This document shows, piece by piece, positions 35,130-42,541 of a stretch of DNA of 59,936 bases. The translations under genes were made by a program, and so were the position numbers. The stretch spans positions 1 through 59,936 of the forward strand of contig JAPDJO010000034.1 in NCBI GenBank assembly GCA_029259115.1, written 5' to 3'. Each line of letters begins with the position of its first letter. The stretch's first letter is position 1. The notes beneath the pieces were generated by a model, which saw only the letters and a program-made list of their open reading frames with translations, ran no database searches and was not told where the DNA came from. This stretch comes from Thermoplasmatota archaeon. Its GTDB lineage: Archaea; Thermoplasmatota; E2; DHVEG-1; B18-G2.

Positions 35130-36294
35130 TTGCTTTTTCGTAAACCTCCATGTATCTCTTTGCTATCCTTTCCCAGCTGTAATCCTTGGAAAAAACTTCA
35201 TAGGCATATTCTGCTAACTTTCTTGCTCTCTCTTTATCTTCTAAAACCCAGCAGATTTCGCTAGCTATAGAATCTGGATCTCCGGGCTTAGAGGTTCTTA
35301 TCACTCCCTTCTCTTTCAACTCCCTTATAAAAGAGCCTATCTCGCTTATTATGACTGGACATTTCATGGATATCGAGGTTATCATGGCACCGCTCTGACT
35401 TATTCCGATGTATGGAAAGACCATTACATTTGAAGCTTTGAACACAGACTCAAAGAATTCCTGTCCCTCAACATAGTTCTTGTAGAGGAAGAATTTATCC
35501 TCTAAACCGAGCTTTTCGATCTCTCTATCATAGATGGAGGGATCCTCATCGAGCTCGACAGATCCTGCTGCAAAGAATATGGTATCGGGAAATCTCTCCA
35601 GAACTTTGGGTGCAGACCTTATCAGGTATATCAATCCCTTGTACTTCCTTATGAAGCCAAAAAACCCCACAACATTAACATCATTTCCTATCTTGATTCC
35701 TAACTTTTCTCCAAGTATCTTTCTTGCTTTATCTTTGTCAACCAATTTTTTATCCATGGCATGATAGTTTCCATGAGGTATCACAGTAGAGGGTATCCCT
35801 ATACCAGATTCATCTAGATCTCTCTTAGCATCTTCAGTTAAGACAACGAGGTGATCTATGTAGGTATAGGAGTCTAAGAATTCTCTTTTCTCCTCCTCTG
35901 TTGCTATGTGAGGATAAACCTCGTGCAGAGTTGCTATGTTTGGTATAGAGAGTTCTTTTAACCTTTTCGTATAACATTTCAAAAACCATAAAATCTGAGG
36001 ACCTGCCCACATGATGAAGTGAACGACATCCGGCTTGATCTTTAGAGTCAAATTAACTGTATCCTCCAAAGTCTTGGGGTTGTTGTACTCTATGAGATAG
36101 TAAGGTCTATCCGGATCTATAACCTCTAGGATAAAGGGATCATCTATTCTGGTAAAAGGCTTGGCATCATCTTCCTTCCTCTTTTTTCTGAATGTTACTA
36201 TCGTAACCTTTGCCATCTTATCAAGCTCTTCTATCAGACATCTGCTCCAGTGCCCAATCCCACCCCTCAGTGGGGTTATATAGAGAATCTTCAT
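35116..36294 (-). CDS. GT4-type glycosyltransferase
   Basis: A 392-residue GT-B fold retaining glycosyltransferase. The N-terminal glycine-rich loop is PLRGGIGHWSRCLIEELDK. The C-terminal half has VVGFFGFIRKYKGLIYLIRSAPKV, and its donor-site segment is VFPYIGISQSGAMITSISMKCPVIISEIG. This differs somewhat from the common EXFGXXXXEAMA motif because GAMITSISM replaces the usual EAM. The acceptor and sugar are unknown. Its start is about 67 bases from the divergent acidic protein gene. Confidence 0.82.
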   Translation of the reverse strand: MKILYITPLRGGIGHWSRCLIEELDKMAKVTIVTFRKKRKEDDAKPFTRIDDPFILEVIDPDRPYYLIEYNNPKTLEDTVNLTLKIKPDVVHFIMWAGPQILWFLKCYTKRLKELSIPNIATLHEVYPHIATEEEKREFLDSYTYIDHLVVLTEDAKRDLDESGIGIPSTVIPHGNYHAMDKKLVDKDKARKILGEKLGIKIGNDVNVVGFFGFIRKYKGLIYLIRSAPKVLERFPDTIFFAAGSVELDEDPSIYDREIEKLGLEDKFFLYKNYVEGQEFFESVFKASNVMVFPYIGISQSGAMITSISMKCPVIISEIGSFIRELKEKGVIRTSKPGDPDSIASEICWVLEDKERARKLAEYAYEVFSKDYSWERIAKRYMEVYEKAIRGT

Positions 36295-36361
36295 TACTTA
36301 TGAAAATCGTCACAAAATTTATAAAACCATACCAATTGTCTCTCTGAAAAGGTTTTGAAAG

Positions 36362-36700
36362 ATGAGAACCATGAGAGAAGATAGGATAGAGATAGACGAG
36401 GAGGAAGATATCTTCGGCGGAGAGTATGGAGATTCTATAACGCTCACAATAAGTGAGGTCGATGAGGAAGGAAATCAGGTATTCAAGATAATTCCAGCGG
36501 ATACAGTGTATGTTAAATTCAACAAGGAAGAGGGATCTATAACCTTATGCTCAACAGCAGATCTTGAGGAGGGTGAGGAAGAGGTAATAGCAGAGATAAA
36601 GATGCCTGCAAAGGTATTTGAGGAGTTTATAAGCGATATAGAGGATTTTATTCGCATCAGAAAGATGAAACAAACAAAACTGGACGATTTCATAGACTGA
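36362..36700 (+). CDS. Small acidic protein with C-terminal PIP box
   Basis: A 112-residue strongly acidic protein that I do not recognise. The middle is beta-rich (GDSITLTISEVDEEGNQVFKI and VYVKFNKEEGSITLCST), followed by a helix. The last residues are KQTKLDDFID: Gln104, Leu107, Phe110 and Ile111 match the QXXLXXFF-type PCNA-interacting peptide of archaeal replication and repair proteins. Its extreme C-terminal place is where PIP boxes usually lie. It may therefore be a clamp-binding or clamp-regulating protein. It stands alone, followed by a candidate guide RNA. Confidence 0.75.
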   Translation: MRTMREDRIEIDEEEDIFGGEYGDSITLTISEVDEEGNQVFKIIPADTVYVKFNKEEGSITLCSTADLEEGEEEVIAEIKMPAKVFEEFISDIEDFIRIRKMKQTKLDDFID

Positions 36701-36740
36701 TGAACACGAAAAATTTTTCTTTTTACCTTATAATATTTTT

Positions 36741-36803
36741 CCGCCTGGGGGAAACCGGCTCCTCTGATCAGTGATGAGGTAGTCGCTCCCCTCCAGGCAC
36801 ATC
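36741..36803 (+). ncRNA. Candidate H/ACA guide RNA (target like 23S U2580)
   Basis: The fold has a lower stem 36743-36751 with 36790-36798 (GCCTGG/CCAGGC core). An internal loop has AAACC (36752-36756) on the left and GCTCC (36785-36789) on the right. An upper stem 36757-36764 with 36776-36784 has one bulge. The apical loop is CTGATCAGTGATGAG, which gives the two sheared G-A pairs of an L7Ae-binding K-loop. ACA (36799-36801) directly follows the lower stem, 14 bases from the pocket. Left and right pocket strands would pair with GGUUU and GAGC around UG, exactly GAGC-U-G-GGUUU near E. coli 23S U2580. AT-rich DNA near 36711-36719 could be its promoter. Confidence 0.75.
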
Positions 36804-36819
36804 ACTTTGATCTTCTACG

Positions 36820-37398
36820 TCATATCTTCTTGAGGTAGGGCATCTTCGATCTCTCGTTGACCTCTACTTTGTAACCCTCTGGTAAAGTTGTAGGTGTACC
36901 GCTTTTTGGAGTACCCTCGCTAAAGAAGTATATTGTTAATCTTTTTCCACTCTTAAGTTCAACATCTCTCTTGTAAAGTGTATACTTTCCAAATCTGAAT
37001 ACCTTGACAAAGTGTTCTTTGATTAAGGGCGTGTTCAATAGCAGTATCAGAGAGAGATAGATCAGCAACAGTATTACCTGTTCCACAAGATTCAATCCCA
37101 CAAGTATTCCCCATATCGGCCAGATCATCGACCATCCTACAAATAGTTTGGAAAATATGAGGGTCCATTCCTTTCTCTGGAAGAAGCCATAGAATATTAG
37201 GATTGTAGATATAGTAATTGCTGAGAGCAGCAATAAAATAACCAGAAGATATGGTATAAACATTAGAGATCCCATCGAGTATCCATACCTTACGAATAGT
37301 CCATGGGTAAAGAACGACACCATGAAATATATCTCTGCTATCAGCAGTACAGACAGAAAGACAGCAACTCCTACCCTTAAATCTTTAACTTTATACAT
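36820..37398 (-). CDS. Membrane protein with conserved C-terminal cassette
   Basis: A 192-residue protein with about four hydrophobic helices in residues 10-130, then a soluble tail. The tail reads KYTLYKRDVELKSGKRLTIYFF and ends TLPEGYKVEVNERSKMPYLKK. I recognise this small tail from methanogen-group proteins, in which it occurs alone or after membrane helices, but its role is not known. The gene starts one base after the stop of the PKD protein, with GAGGAGAAG upstream, so the two are co-transcribed. Confidence 0.75.
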   Translation of the reverse strand: MYKVKDLRVGVAVFLSVLLIAEIYFMVSFFTHGLFVRYGYSMGSLMFIPYLLVILLLLSAITISTILIFYGFFQRKEWTLIFSKLFVGWSMIWPIWGILVGLNLVEQVILLLIYLSLILLLNTPLIKEHFVKVFRFGKYTLYKRDVELKSGKRLTIYFFSEGTPKSGTPTTLPEGYKVEVNERSKMPYLKKI

Positions 37399-37399
37399 C

Positions 37400-39073
37400 T
37401 CATCTTCTCCTCAAAATTAATAAAGCTACCGAGAGTAAAGGTATCAAGCTGAGAGCAGCAACACCGTACATGAAACCATCTTTTGTAGAGATACCTTTTA
37501 TACCTCCCTCCTTTGAAAGTATTTCTATGTAAGTCTCTGCAGTATCTGTTTTACCCTTATCATCTGTCACCTCAAGCGTTATTGTATATCTTCCAGCCTC
37601 CTTGTAAACATGAGATACTACCTCGCCCTCTGCCTTCATTCCGTCTCCAAAGTCCCACTTGTAGCTTATTATCTTTCCATCTGGATCATAGCTGCGAGAT
37701 GCATTTAATATAACCTTATCTCCCACATGACCTTCTTTTGATGCATCTATTACTGCTACAGGAGGTGTATTTACCTCTGCTGGAGGTTCTTCAGGTGGAG
37801 ACGTAGGTTCTTCAGGCTTCTCGCTTATTAGTTTCTCTACAATCAGACCAGAACCTACAGTAAGCAGAGCCAAGCCTAAAAACACTCTACTCCTCAATCT
37901 TATAACGGTTATGTTGTCTGTCTGAGAGTTTCCATAGATATCGTAAGCCTTTACCTCTATGGTATATTTTCTAGCTATACCCAAAGGCTTTGCAATCCAG
38001 AGCCAGCTGTAAGGAGCTTTCTCGTCTACGTGTTTCAGCTTTCCATCTATGTAGAACTCTACCCTGTCTATTCCAGAATCATCCCTGACCTCAACCTTTA
38101 TGTTTATAGGTCCTATGATCTTTGTTTTGAACAGAGTCTTTCTTATCTTTATGTTGTTTCTGTAGAGATAGCCTTCCTCGGGCTTAATTATCTTAACCAT
38201 TGGAGGAGTAATATCTAAAAGATGTATACTATCATCGTCGGGATCATAATAACTCTCTTTGATTCCATCTCCATCCGAATCAAAAACCCATTCCTTTGTG
38301 GTATCATTGTCAACATCCTTTAATTCAACATCTGACAAAATATCATCATCTGGATCCCAGTACTTATCTGGCTTACCATCACTATCTATATCTATGAAAT
38401 GATCCTTCTTTTCATCCCAGTCTCCATCTATGGTTTTAATTGCTCTGGATGAACCGTCACTATCTTGGTAAGCCTCGAACCCATCTCTTAGATCCAAATT
38501 GGTATCAGTAGCTGTCTCGTTATGACTATCGTCATCTACATCTCTATCCTTGTATGCGGGATAATCTATCGCATAAACGGTAGCTCTCGCTTCTACGGTA
38601 TGCCAGACATGTGGGCATGTTTCAAATGCCTTTACTTCTACAACATTTGTATGGATACCATCATCTAAAACTTGGGCATCATACTCTAAAGAGAAACTTT
38701 CACCATCAAACAATTCAACACCTGAGATATTCTCCCACTCTACGATATCATCAGATATGATACTCTCTTCAAGAGTTGCGTTTCCGAGATATTCTAGATA
38801 TGGAGGAAGATGATCCTCTATGCTTATCCACTTAATCTTGTAGCTGGGTCCCTTTCCATCGGGATCATGATAAGTTATGACTATCTTGAATCTTAAAACA
38901 TCTCCAGCATCTGCATACACTAGATTGTTCCATGCGCCATGCTCTTCATCCCATACTAGTTTCTTTACCTCTATCATCTTTAGAGGTTTCTGCTCAGAAA
39001 GAGCAAATACTGATGTGGGTAGAACTAGGGATAGAAAGATGTACAGCGTCAGCAGAGCTTTTCCTATACCTTT
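37400..39073 (-). CDS. Secreted, membrane-anchored PKD-domain surface protein
   Basis: A 557-residue surface protein. ATG 39073 puts a signal peptide (MKGIGKALLTLYIFLSLVLPTSVFA) at the start. Next is a DUF11-like beta domain (GDVLRFKIVITYHDPDG). Then comes an aspartate-rich stretch with repeated DXDXD turns of a calcium-binding type (about residue 180-285). An Ig-like module follows (GIDRVEFYIDGKLKHVDEKAPYSW). Near the C-terminus is a PKD domain (SYDPDGKIISYKWDFGDG), and residues 533-554 form a membrane helix with RRR on the cytoplasmic side. A hydrophobic stretch before the proline-rich linker may be a second segment. It is transcribed with the next gene. Confidence 0.85.
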   Translation of the reverse strand, partial: KGIGKALLTLYIFLSLVLPTSVFALSEQKPLKMIEVKKLVWDEEHGAWNNLVYADAGDVLRFKIVITYHDPDGKGPSYKIKWISIEDHLPPYLEYLGNATLEESIISDDIVEWENISGVELFDGESFSLEYDAQVLDDGIHTNVVEVKAFETCPHVWHTVEARATVYAIDYPAYKDRDVDDDSHNETATDTNLDLRDGFEAYQDSDGSSRAIKTIDGDWDEKKDHFIDIDSDGKPDKYWDPDDDILSDVELKDVDNDTTKEWVFDSDGDGIKESYYDPDDDSIHLLDITPPMVKIIKPEEGYLYRNNIKIRKTLFKTKIIGPINIKVEVRDDSGIDRVEFYIDGKLKHVDEKAPYSWLWIAKPLGIARKYTIEVKAYDIYGNSQTDNITVIRLRSRVFLGLALLTVGSGLIVEKLISEKPEEPTSPPEEPPAEVNTPPVAVIDASKEGHVGDKVILNASRSYDPDGKIISYKWDFGDGMKAEGEVVSHVYKEAGRYTITLEVTDDKGKTDTAETYIEILSKEGGIKGISTKDGFMYGVAALSLIPLLSVALLILRRR

Positions 39074-39235
39074 CATAAGCCTATACCCCTTGATTGTTTG
39101 TCTCTGGTTGCTGACCAGCAATCAGATGTGGTTTATATTATTTTCTTTATTATATATAAAATTTTTTCAATAATTATTCACATTTCAGCAAAGTTTTACT
39201 GATTTTAAACTCAGGTTTTTCCTTTATAACAAAAA

Positions 39236-39308
39236 TGGGCCCGCCGAGATTTGAACTCGGGTTACCAGCACCCCAAGCTGGAAGGATACCAAGCTACCCC
39301 ACGGGCCC
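39236..39308 (-). tRNA. tRNA-Pro (anticodon GGG)
   Basis: On the minus strand the acceptor stem GGGCCCG/CGGGCCC, the anticodon stem CCAGC/GCTGG around TTGGGGT (anticodon GGG), and the T-arm CCGAG-TTCAAAT-CTCGG are complete, with discriminator A. No CCA and no intron. A T-tract (ATTTTTG) follows. The 5' half is identical to tRNA-Pro(TGG) at 31.7 kb but lies in the opposite orientation. Confidence 0.95.
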
Positions 39309-39382
39309 CTGAGCTTGTAAACTCCTCGTGATTGAAAAAGTTAATCATCAAAAATTTTTAAACAAAATTTATATTACAAATC

Positions 39383-40291
39383 ATGAACAAATTCATACTT
39401 CTATTGGTAATTACCCTGCTGATTCTTTCTTTCCCCACGCAAGCGATGCATATTCAGAGAAAATGCTATCTAAAAGATCAGAATATCGATGTCCAAAGAT
39501 ATGCACCTACGTTATGCTACGATTACAAAGAAAAATACTTTCCAGTAGATGTTCATGGAGACGATTACAACGTAACCAACAATCACGAGAACTATGAGAA
39601 AGGGTTATTTCCAGATAAGCCAGTGTGTTACTACAATGTTGTCTCATACGATGGTTTCAAGGTATACGAGTACTGGTTCTACTATGCATACAATGACTAC
39701 AATTACTACTCAATAAAGATAAATGACATCCATGAGCATGATTTTGAAGCGGTTTTCGTGTGGGTTGATGAAGATGGATATCCTTTCTATGTAGCTACCT
39801 CGATGCATCTTTGGATACAGAGATATTCGTATAACGAAGGGGATCATCCCTTTGTTTATGTTGAAAGAGGAGGCCATGGGATGTCACTGAACAAGAAACT
39901 GATAGATGGCATACCTATGGTTTTCGAAAAACCTGGAAGGATTTTAGAGTGGAGAGATTTCGTCTTCAAAGATTTTTCAGACCTGATATACCATTCAGAT
40001 AGGGATCTGGATAGCAACGGATACTACAAGACAGATGAGGTCGCAAAGGTTCGTGTAAAAGCTCCCTGGCTGAGAGCAGTATTCCATGATCCAGATGTGC
40101 TGAGAAGAAGTAAAAACAATGCAGATAACATTCAAATAAAGACCCAGAAGAAAACACTAGAAATAGCGAAAATTTTACCAAAATTTAAGATAGGGAGGTT
40201 TATTCCTCTTTTCTCTTCCTTGAAATCCAGATCTCATCGTCTAGATTTGCGTAGAGTTCTTCTGCAGATAGCTCCTCCACGGATTGCTTAG
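39383..40291 (+). CDS. Secreted protein resembling the NPP1/Vps62 fold
   Basis: A 302-residue protein with signal peptide MNKFILLLVITLLILSFPTQA. The middle reads YEYWFYYAYNDYNYYSIKINDIHEHDFEAVFVWVDEDGYPFYVATSMH. It resembles the metal-binding GHRHDWE strand of NPP1-like proteins and the related Vps62/DUF946 group, where an acidic and histidine cluster binds a cation; I see HEHDFE. A second piece, ERGGHGMSL, fits the later conserved His. Homology is tentative. The last about 30 residues are encoded antisense to the next gene (92-base overlap), so the natural stop may have been lost. Confidence 0.6.
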   Translation: MNKFILLLVITLLILSFPTQAMHIQRKCYLKDQNIDVQRYAPTLCYDYKEKYFPVDVHGDDYNVTNNHENYEKGLFPDKPVCYYNVVSYDGFKVYEYWFYYAYNDYNYYSIKINDIHEHDFEAVFVWVDEDGYPFYVATSMHLWIQRYSYNEGDHPFVYVERGGHGMSLNKKLIDGIPMVFEKPGRILEWRDFVFKDFSDLIYHSDRDLDSNGYYKTDEVAKVRVKAPWLRAVFHDPDVLRRSKNNADNIQIKTQKKTLEIAKILPKFKIGRFIPLFSSLKSRSHRLDLRRVLLQIAPPRIA

Positions 40292-40610
40292 TTGGGATTA
40301 TGTTGCTCTCCTTTCTTCCCTTTTCTTTTGCATATTTCAGTATCGCATCCTTCTTGAGCTGCCAGTAATGGGTTCTCCACTCTCTGCCATCATAAAGAGT
40401 TGTTTCCTCTCTCTCTGTTGTGAGCATTCCCTCTTCCTCAAGTATGTAAAAGAGTTGTCTTCCCTCAGGATCCAGAACATTATCTATAACTCTATCATCG
40501 AATCCAAAGATATCCATTACGAACTCTGCATCTTTTCTAGCTTCCTCTATGTCTATACCTATCCTGTTCGCAATAGCCTTTGCTAGGTCGTCTAATGTAA
40601 TTACAGTCAT
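40200..40610 (-). CDS. Conserved euryarchaeal protein (DUF6015-like)
   Basis: A 136-residue acidic protein. The ATG at 40610 follows GGAAGGAT and gives MTVITLDDLAKAIANRIGID. The segments FGFDDRVIDNVLDPEGRQLFYILEEEGMLTTEREETTLYDGREWRTHYWQLKK are conserved in methanogen-group archaea, as I recall for DUF6015. They suggest a winged-helix-like fold, but function is unknown. It faces away from fhs, with 88 bases between the starts, and overlaps the convergent secreted protein gene at its 3' end. Confidence 0.7.
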   Translation of the reverse strand: MTVITLDDLAKAIANRIGIDIEEARKDAEFVMDIFGFDDRVIDNVLDPEGRQLFYILEEEGMLTTEREETTLYDGREWRTHYWQLKKDAILKYAKEKGRKESNIIPTKQSVEELSAEELYANLDDEIWISRKRKEE

Positions 40611-40698
40611 ATCCTTCCCGCGGTATATATTTTGTAAGATTCTGTATTTAAAATTTTCGCATAATCTTTTAGATTTCCTTTCGGTTCTCACAATCTTA

Positions 40699-42345
40699 AT
40701 GAAATCAGATTTGGAGATAGCACATTCAGTAACTCCAAAACCCATAACAGAGATAGCTGAAAAAGCTGGTTTGAAAGAAGATGAGATAATACAGTGGGGA
40801 GAATACAAGGCAAAGGTATCTCTATCTGCATGGGAGAGAGTAAAATCCAGAGGAGATGGAAAGCTGATCCTTGTAACAACAATAAATCCAACTCCAGAGG
40901 GGGAAGGAAAGACAACCATAACCATAGGATTGGCTCAAGCCCTAGCAAGACTCGGAAAGAAGGTCATCCTTGGTATTAGAGAACCCTCCCTAGGTCCGAT
41001 GATGGGAATAAAAGGAGGTGCTACTGGAGGGGGATATTCTCAAGTTATACCGATGGAGGACATAAATCTTCATTTTACAGGAGATATGCATGCCATAACC
41101 TCTGCCCATAATCTTCTTGCTAGCCTATTAGATAATCACATACACCACGGTAACGAGTTTAATATTGATCCTAGATATATTGTGTGGCCGAGGGTTTTGG
41201 ATATAAGCGATAGAGCTCTCAGGCATGTTGTCATAGGTTTGGGAGGTCCTAAAAATGGAGTTCCTCATGAAGTAGAGTTTTCTATAACACCAGCATCGGA
41301 GATAATGGCCATAGTTTGTTTGTATCAGAGCATAGAGGATTTGAAAGAGAGGCTATCTAAAATTATAGTTGCTTACGACTACAAAGATAATCCGATAACC
41401 GCCAAAGATCTTAAAGCGGTAGGAGCGATGTGCGTTATCTTGAAAGATGCGATAAAACCAAATTTGGTTCAAACCTTAGAGGGTGTTCCGGCTTTTGTTC
41501 ATGGCGGCCCCTTTGCAAACATAGCTCATGGGGCAAGTAGCCTGATATCTACAAAGCTTGGATTGAAGCTAGCGGATTACTTTGTTACTGAGGCGGGATT
41601 TGGTACCGATCTAGGAGCTGAGAAGTTTTTCGATATAGTTTGTAGGGTAGGAAATCTAAAACCTGATGCAGTGGTTTTAGTAGTTAGCATTAGGGCACTG
41701 AAGAGGCATGGAGGCGGAGAAGGAAAAGATGCCATAGAAAAGGGTTTAGAGAACTTGGAAAAGCACATGGAGAACATATCTCTTTTTGGCATCCCTTTCA
41801 TAGTTGCCTTAAACAAGTTTAAACATGATAAAGATGAGGAGATAGAGATCGTAGAAAGATTCTGTAACAAGAAAAACGTTCCCTTTGCAGTCGCAGAGGT
41901 GTATGATCAAGGTGGAGAGGGAGGTATAGAGCTCGCTGGAAAGCTCATAGATCTGATTCATAACAGCAAACCAAGATTCAGATTCCTCTATGATGTAGAT
42001 ACGTCTATCAAGGATAAGATAGAAACTATAGCCAGAAAAATTTATGGTGCAGATAGAGTTGTTTATACAGTAACAGCAGAGCAAGACATTTCTCTAGCTG
42101 AAAAGTTAAATCTAGATCGTCTTCCTATATGTATAGCAAAAACCCAGTACTCTCTGTCAGATGATCCTTCTCTTTTGGGAAGGCCAAGAAGATTCAAGAT
42201 AACAATAAGAGAGATAAAATTCTCAGCCGGCGCCGGTTTCTTGGTTCCAATAACCGGAAAGATCACAACAATGCCGGGTTTGCCAAAGAGACCCCATGCT
42301 GAAAACATGGATCTTTCAGATGATGGAAGAGTAATATTTGGGTAA
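40699..42345 (+). CDS. fhs: Formate-tetrahydrofolate ligase
   Basis: A 548-residue enzyme that makes 10-formyl-tetrahydrofolate from formate, ATP and THF. The ATP loop is TPEGEGKTT (about residue 64-72). REPSLGPMMGIKGGATGGGYSQVIPMEDINLHFTGD and EAGFGTDLGAEKFFDI are family signatures. ATG 40699 gives the standard N-terminus MKSDLEIAHS. Most archaea of this branch use tetrahydromethanopterin, so Fhs suggests an extra folate or folate-like C1 route, perhaps for purines, or uptake by transfer. No other folate gene is in the window. Confidence 0.95.
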   Translation: MKSDLEIAHSVTPKPITEIAEKAGLKEDEIIQWGEYKAKVSLSAWERVKSRGDGKLILVTTINPTPEGEGKTTITIGLAQALARLGKKVILGIREPSLGPMMGIKGGATGGGYSQVIPMEDINLHFTGDMHAITSAHNLLASLLDNHIHHGNEFNIDPRYIVWPRVLDISDRALRHVVIGLGGPKNGVPHEVEFSITPASEIMAIVCLYQSIEDLKERLSKIIVAYDYKDNPITAKDLKAVGAMCVILKDAIKPNLVQTLEGVPAFVHGGPFANIAHGASSLISTKLGLKLADYFVTEAGFGTDLGAEKFFDIVCRVGNLKPDAVVLVVSIRALKRHGGGEGKDAIEKGLENLEKHMENISLFGIPFIVALNKFKHDKDEEIEIVERFCNKKNVPFAVAEVYDQGGEGGIELAGKLIDLIHNSKPRFRFLYDVDTSIKDKIETIARKIYGADRVVYTVTAEQDISLAEKLNLDRLPICIAKTQYSLSDDPSLLGRPRRFKITIREIKFSAGAGFLVPITGKITTMPGLPKRPHAENMDLSDDGRVIFG

Positions 42346-42367
42346 AAGGAGGGAGGGGAGAGATGGG

Positions 42368-42463
42368 ATGAAACTAATTTTGATGAGCAAGATATCTCGC
42401 TCTATTCCCAACGATGAAGAGTTTAACTATAAACTCGATCTCCTGAGCTTCAGACTTGTTTGA
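42368..42463 (+). CDS. Possible 31-residue peptide
   Basis: After the fhs stop, GGAGGGAGGGGAGAGATGGG precedes ATG 42368, which opens a 31-codon frame (MKLILMSKISRSIPNDEEFN and on to a TGA). The strong purine-rich ribosome-binding site is the only support. It could also be the broken 5' end of an old gene. Nothing else is visible in this 196-base gap apart from TATA-like AT tracts. Confidence 0.3.
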   Translation: MKLILMSKISRSIPNDEEFNYKLDLLSFRLV

Positions 42464-42541
42464 TACAGTTCCAACGATCATCATCAATTATAACTTTGTA
42501 AAACTCTTTATAAACGACTTGTTGTACAAATGTTATCAAGT

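Noticed and set aside
36761..36777. CTGA and TGATGA boxes, suggesting a C/D box guide RNA
   Set aside because: The boxes lie at the tip of a long hairpin with only a few bases between them. No terminal C and D boxes flank it. The ACA and pocket fit H/ACA better.
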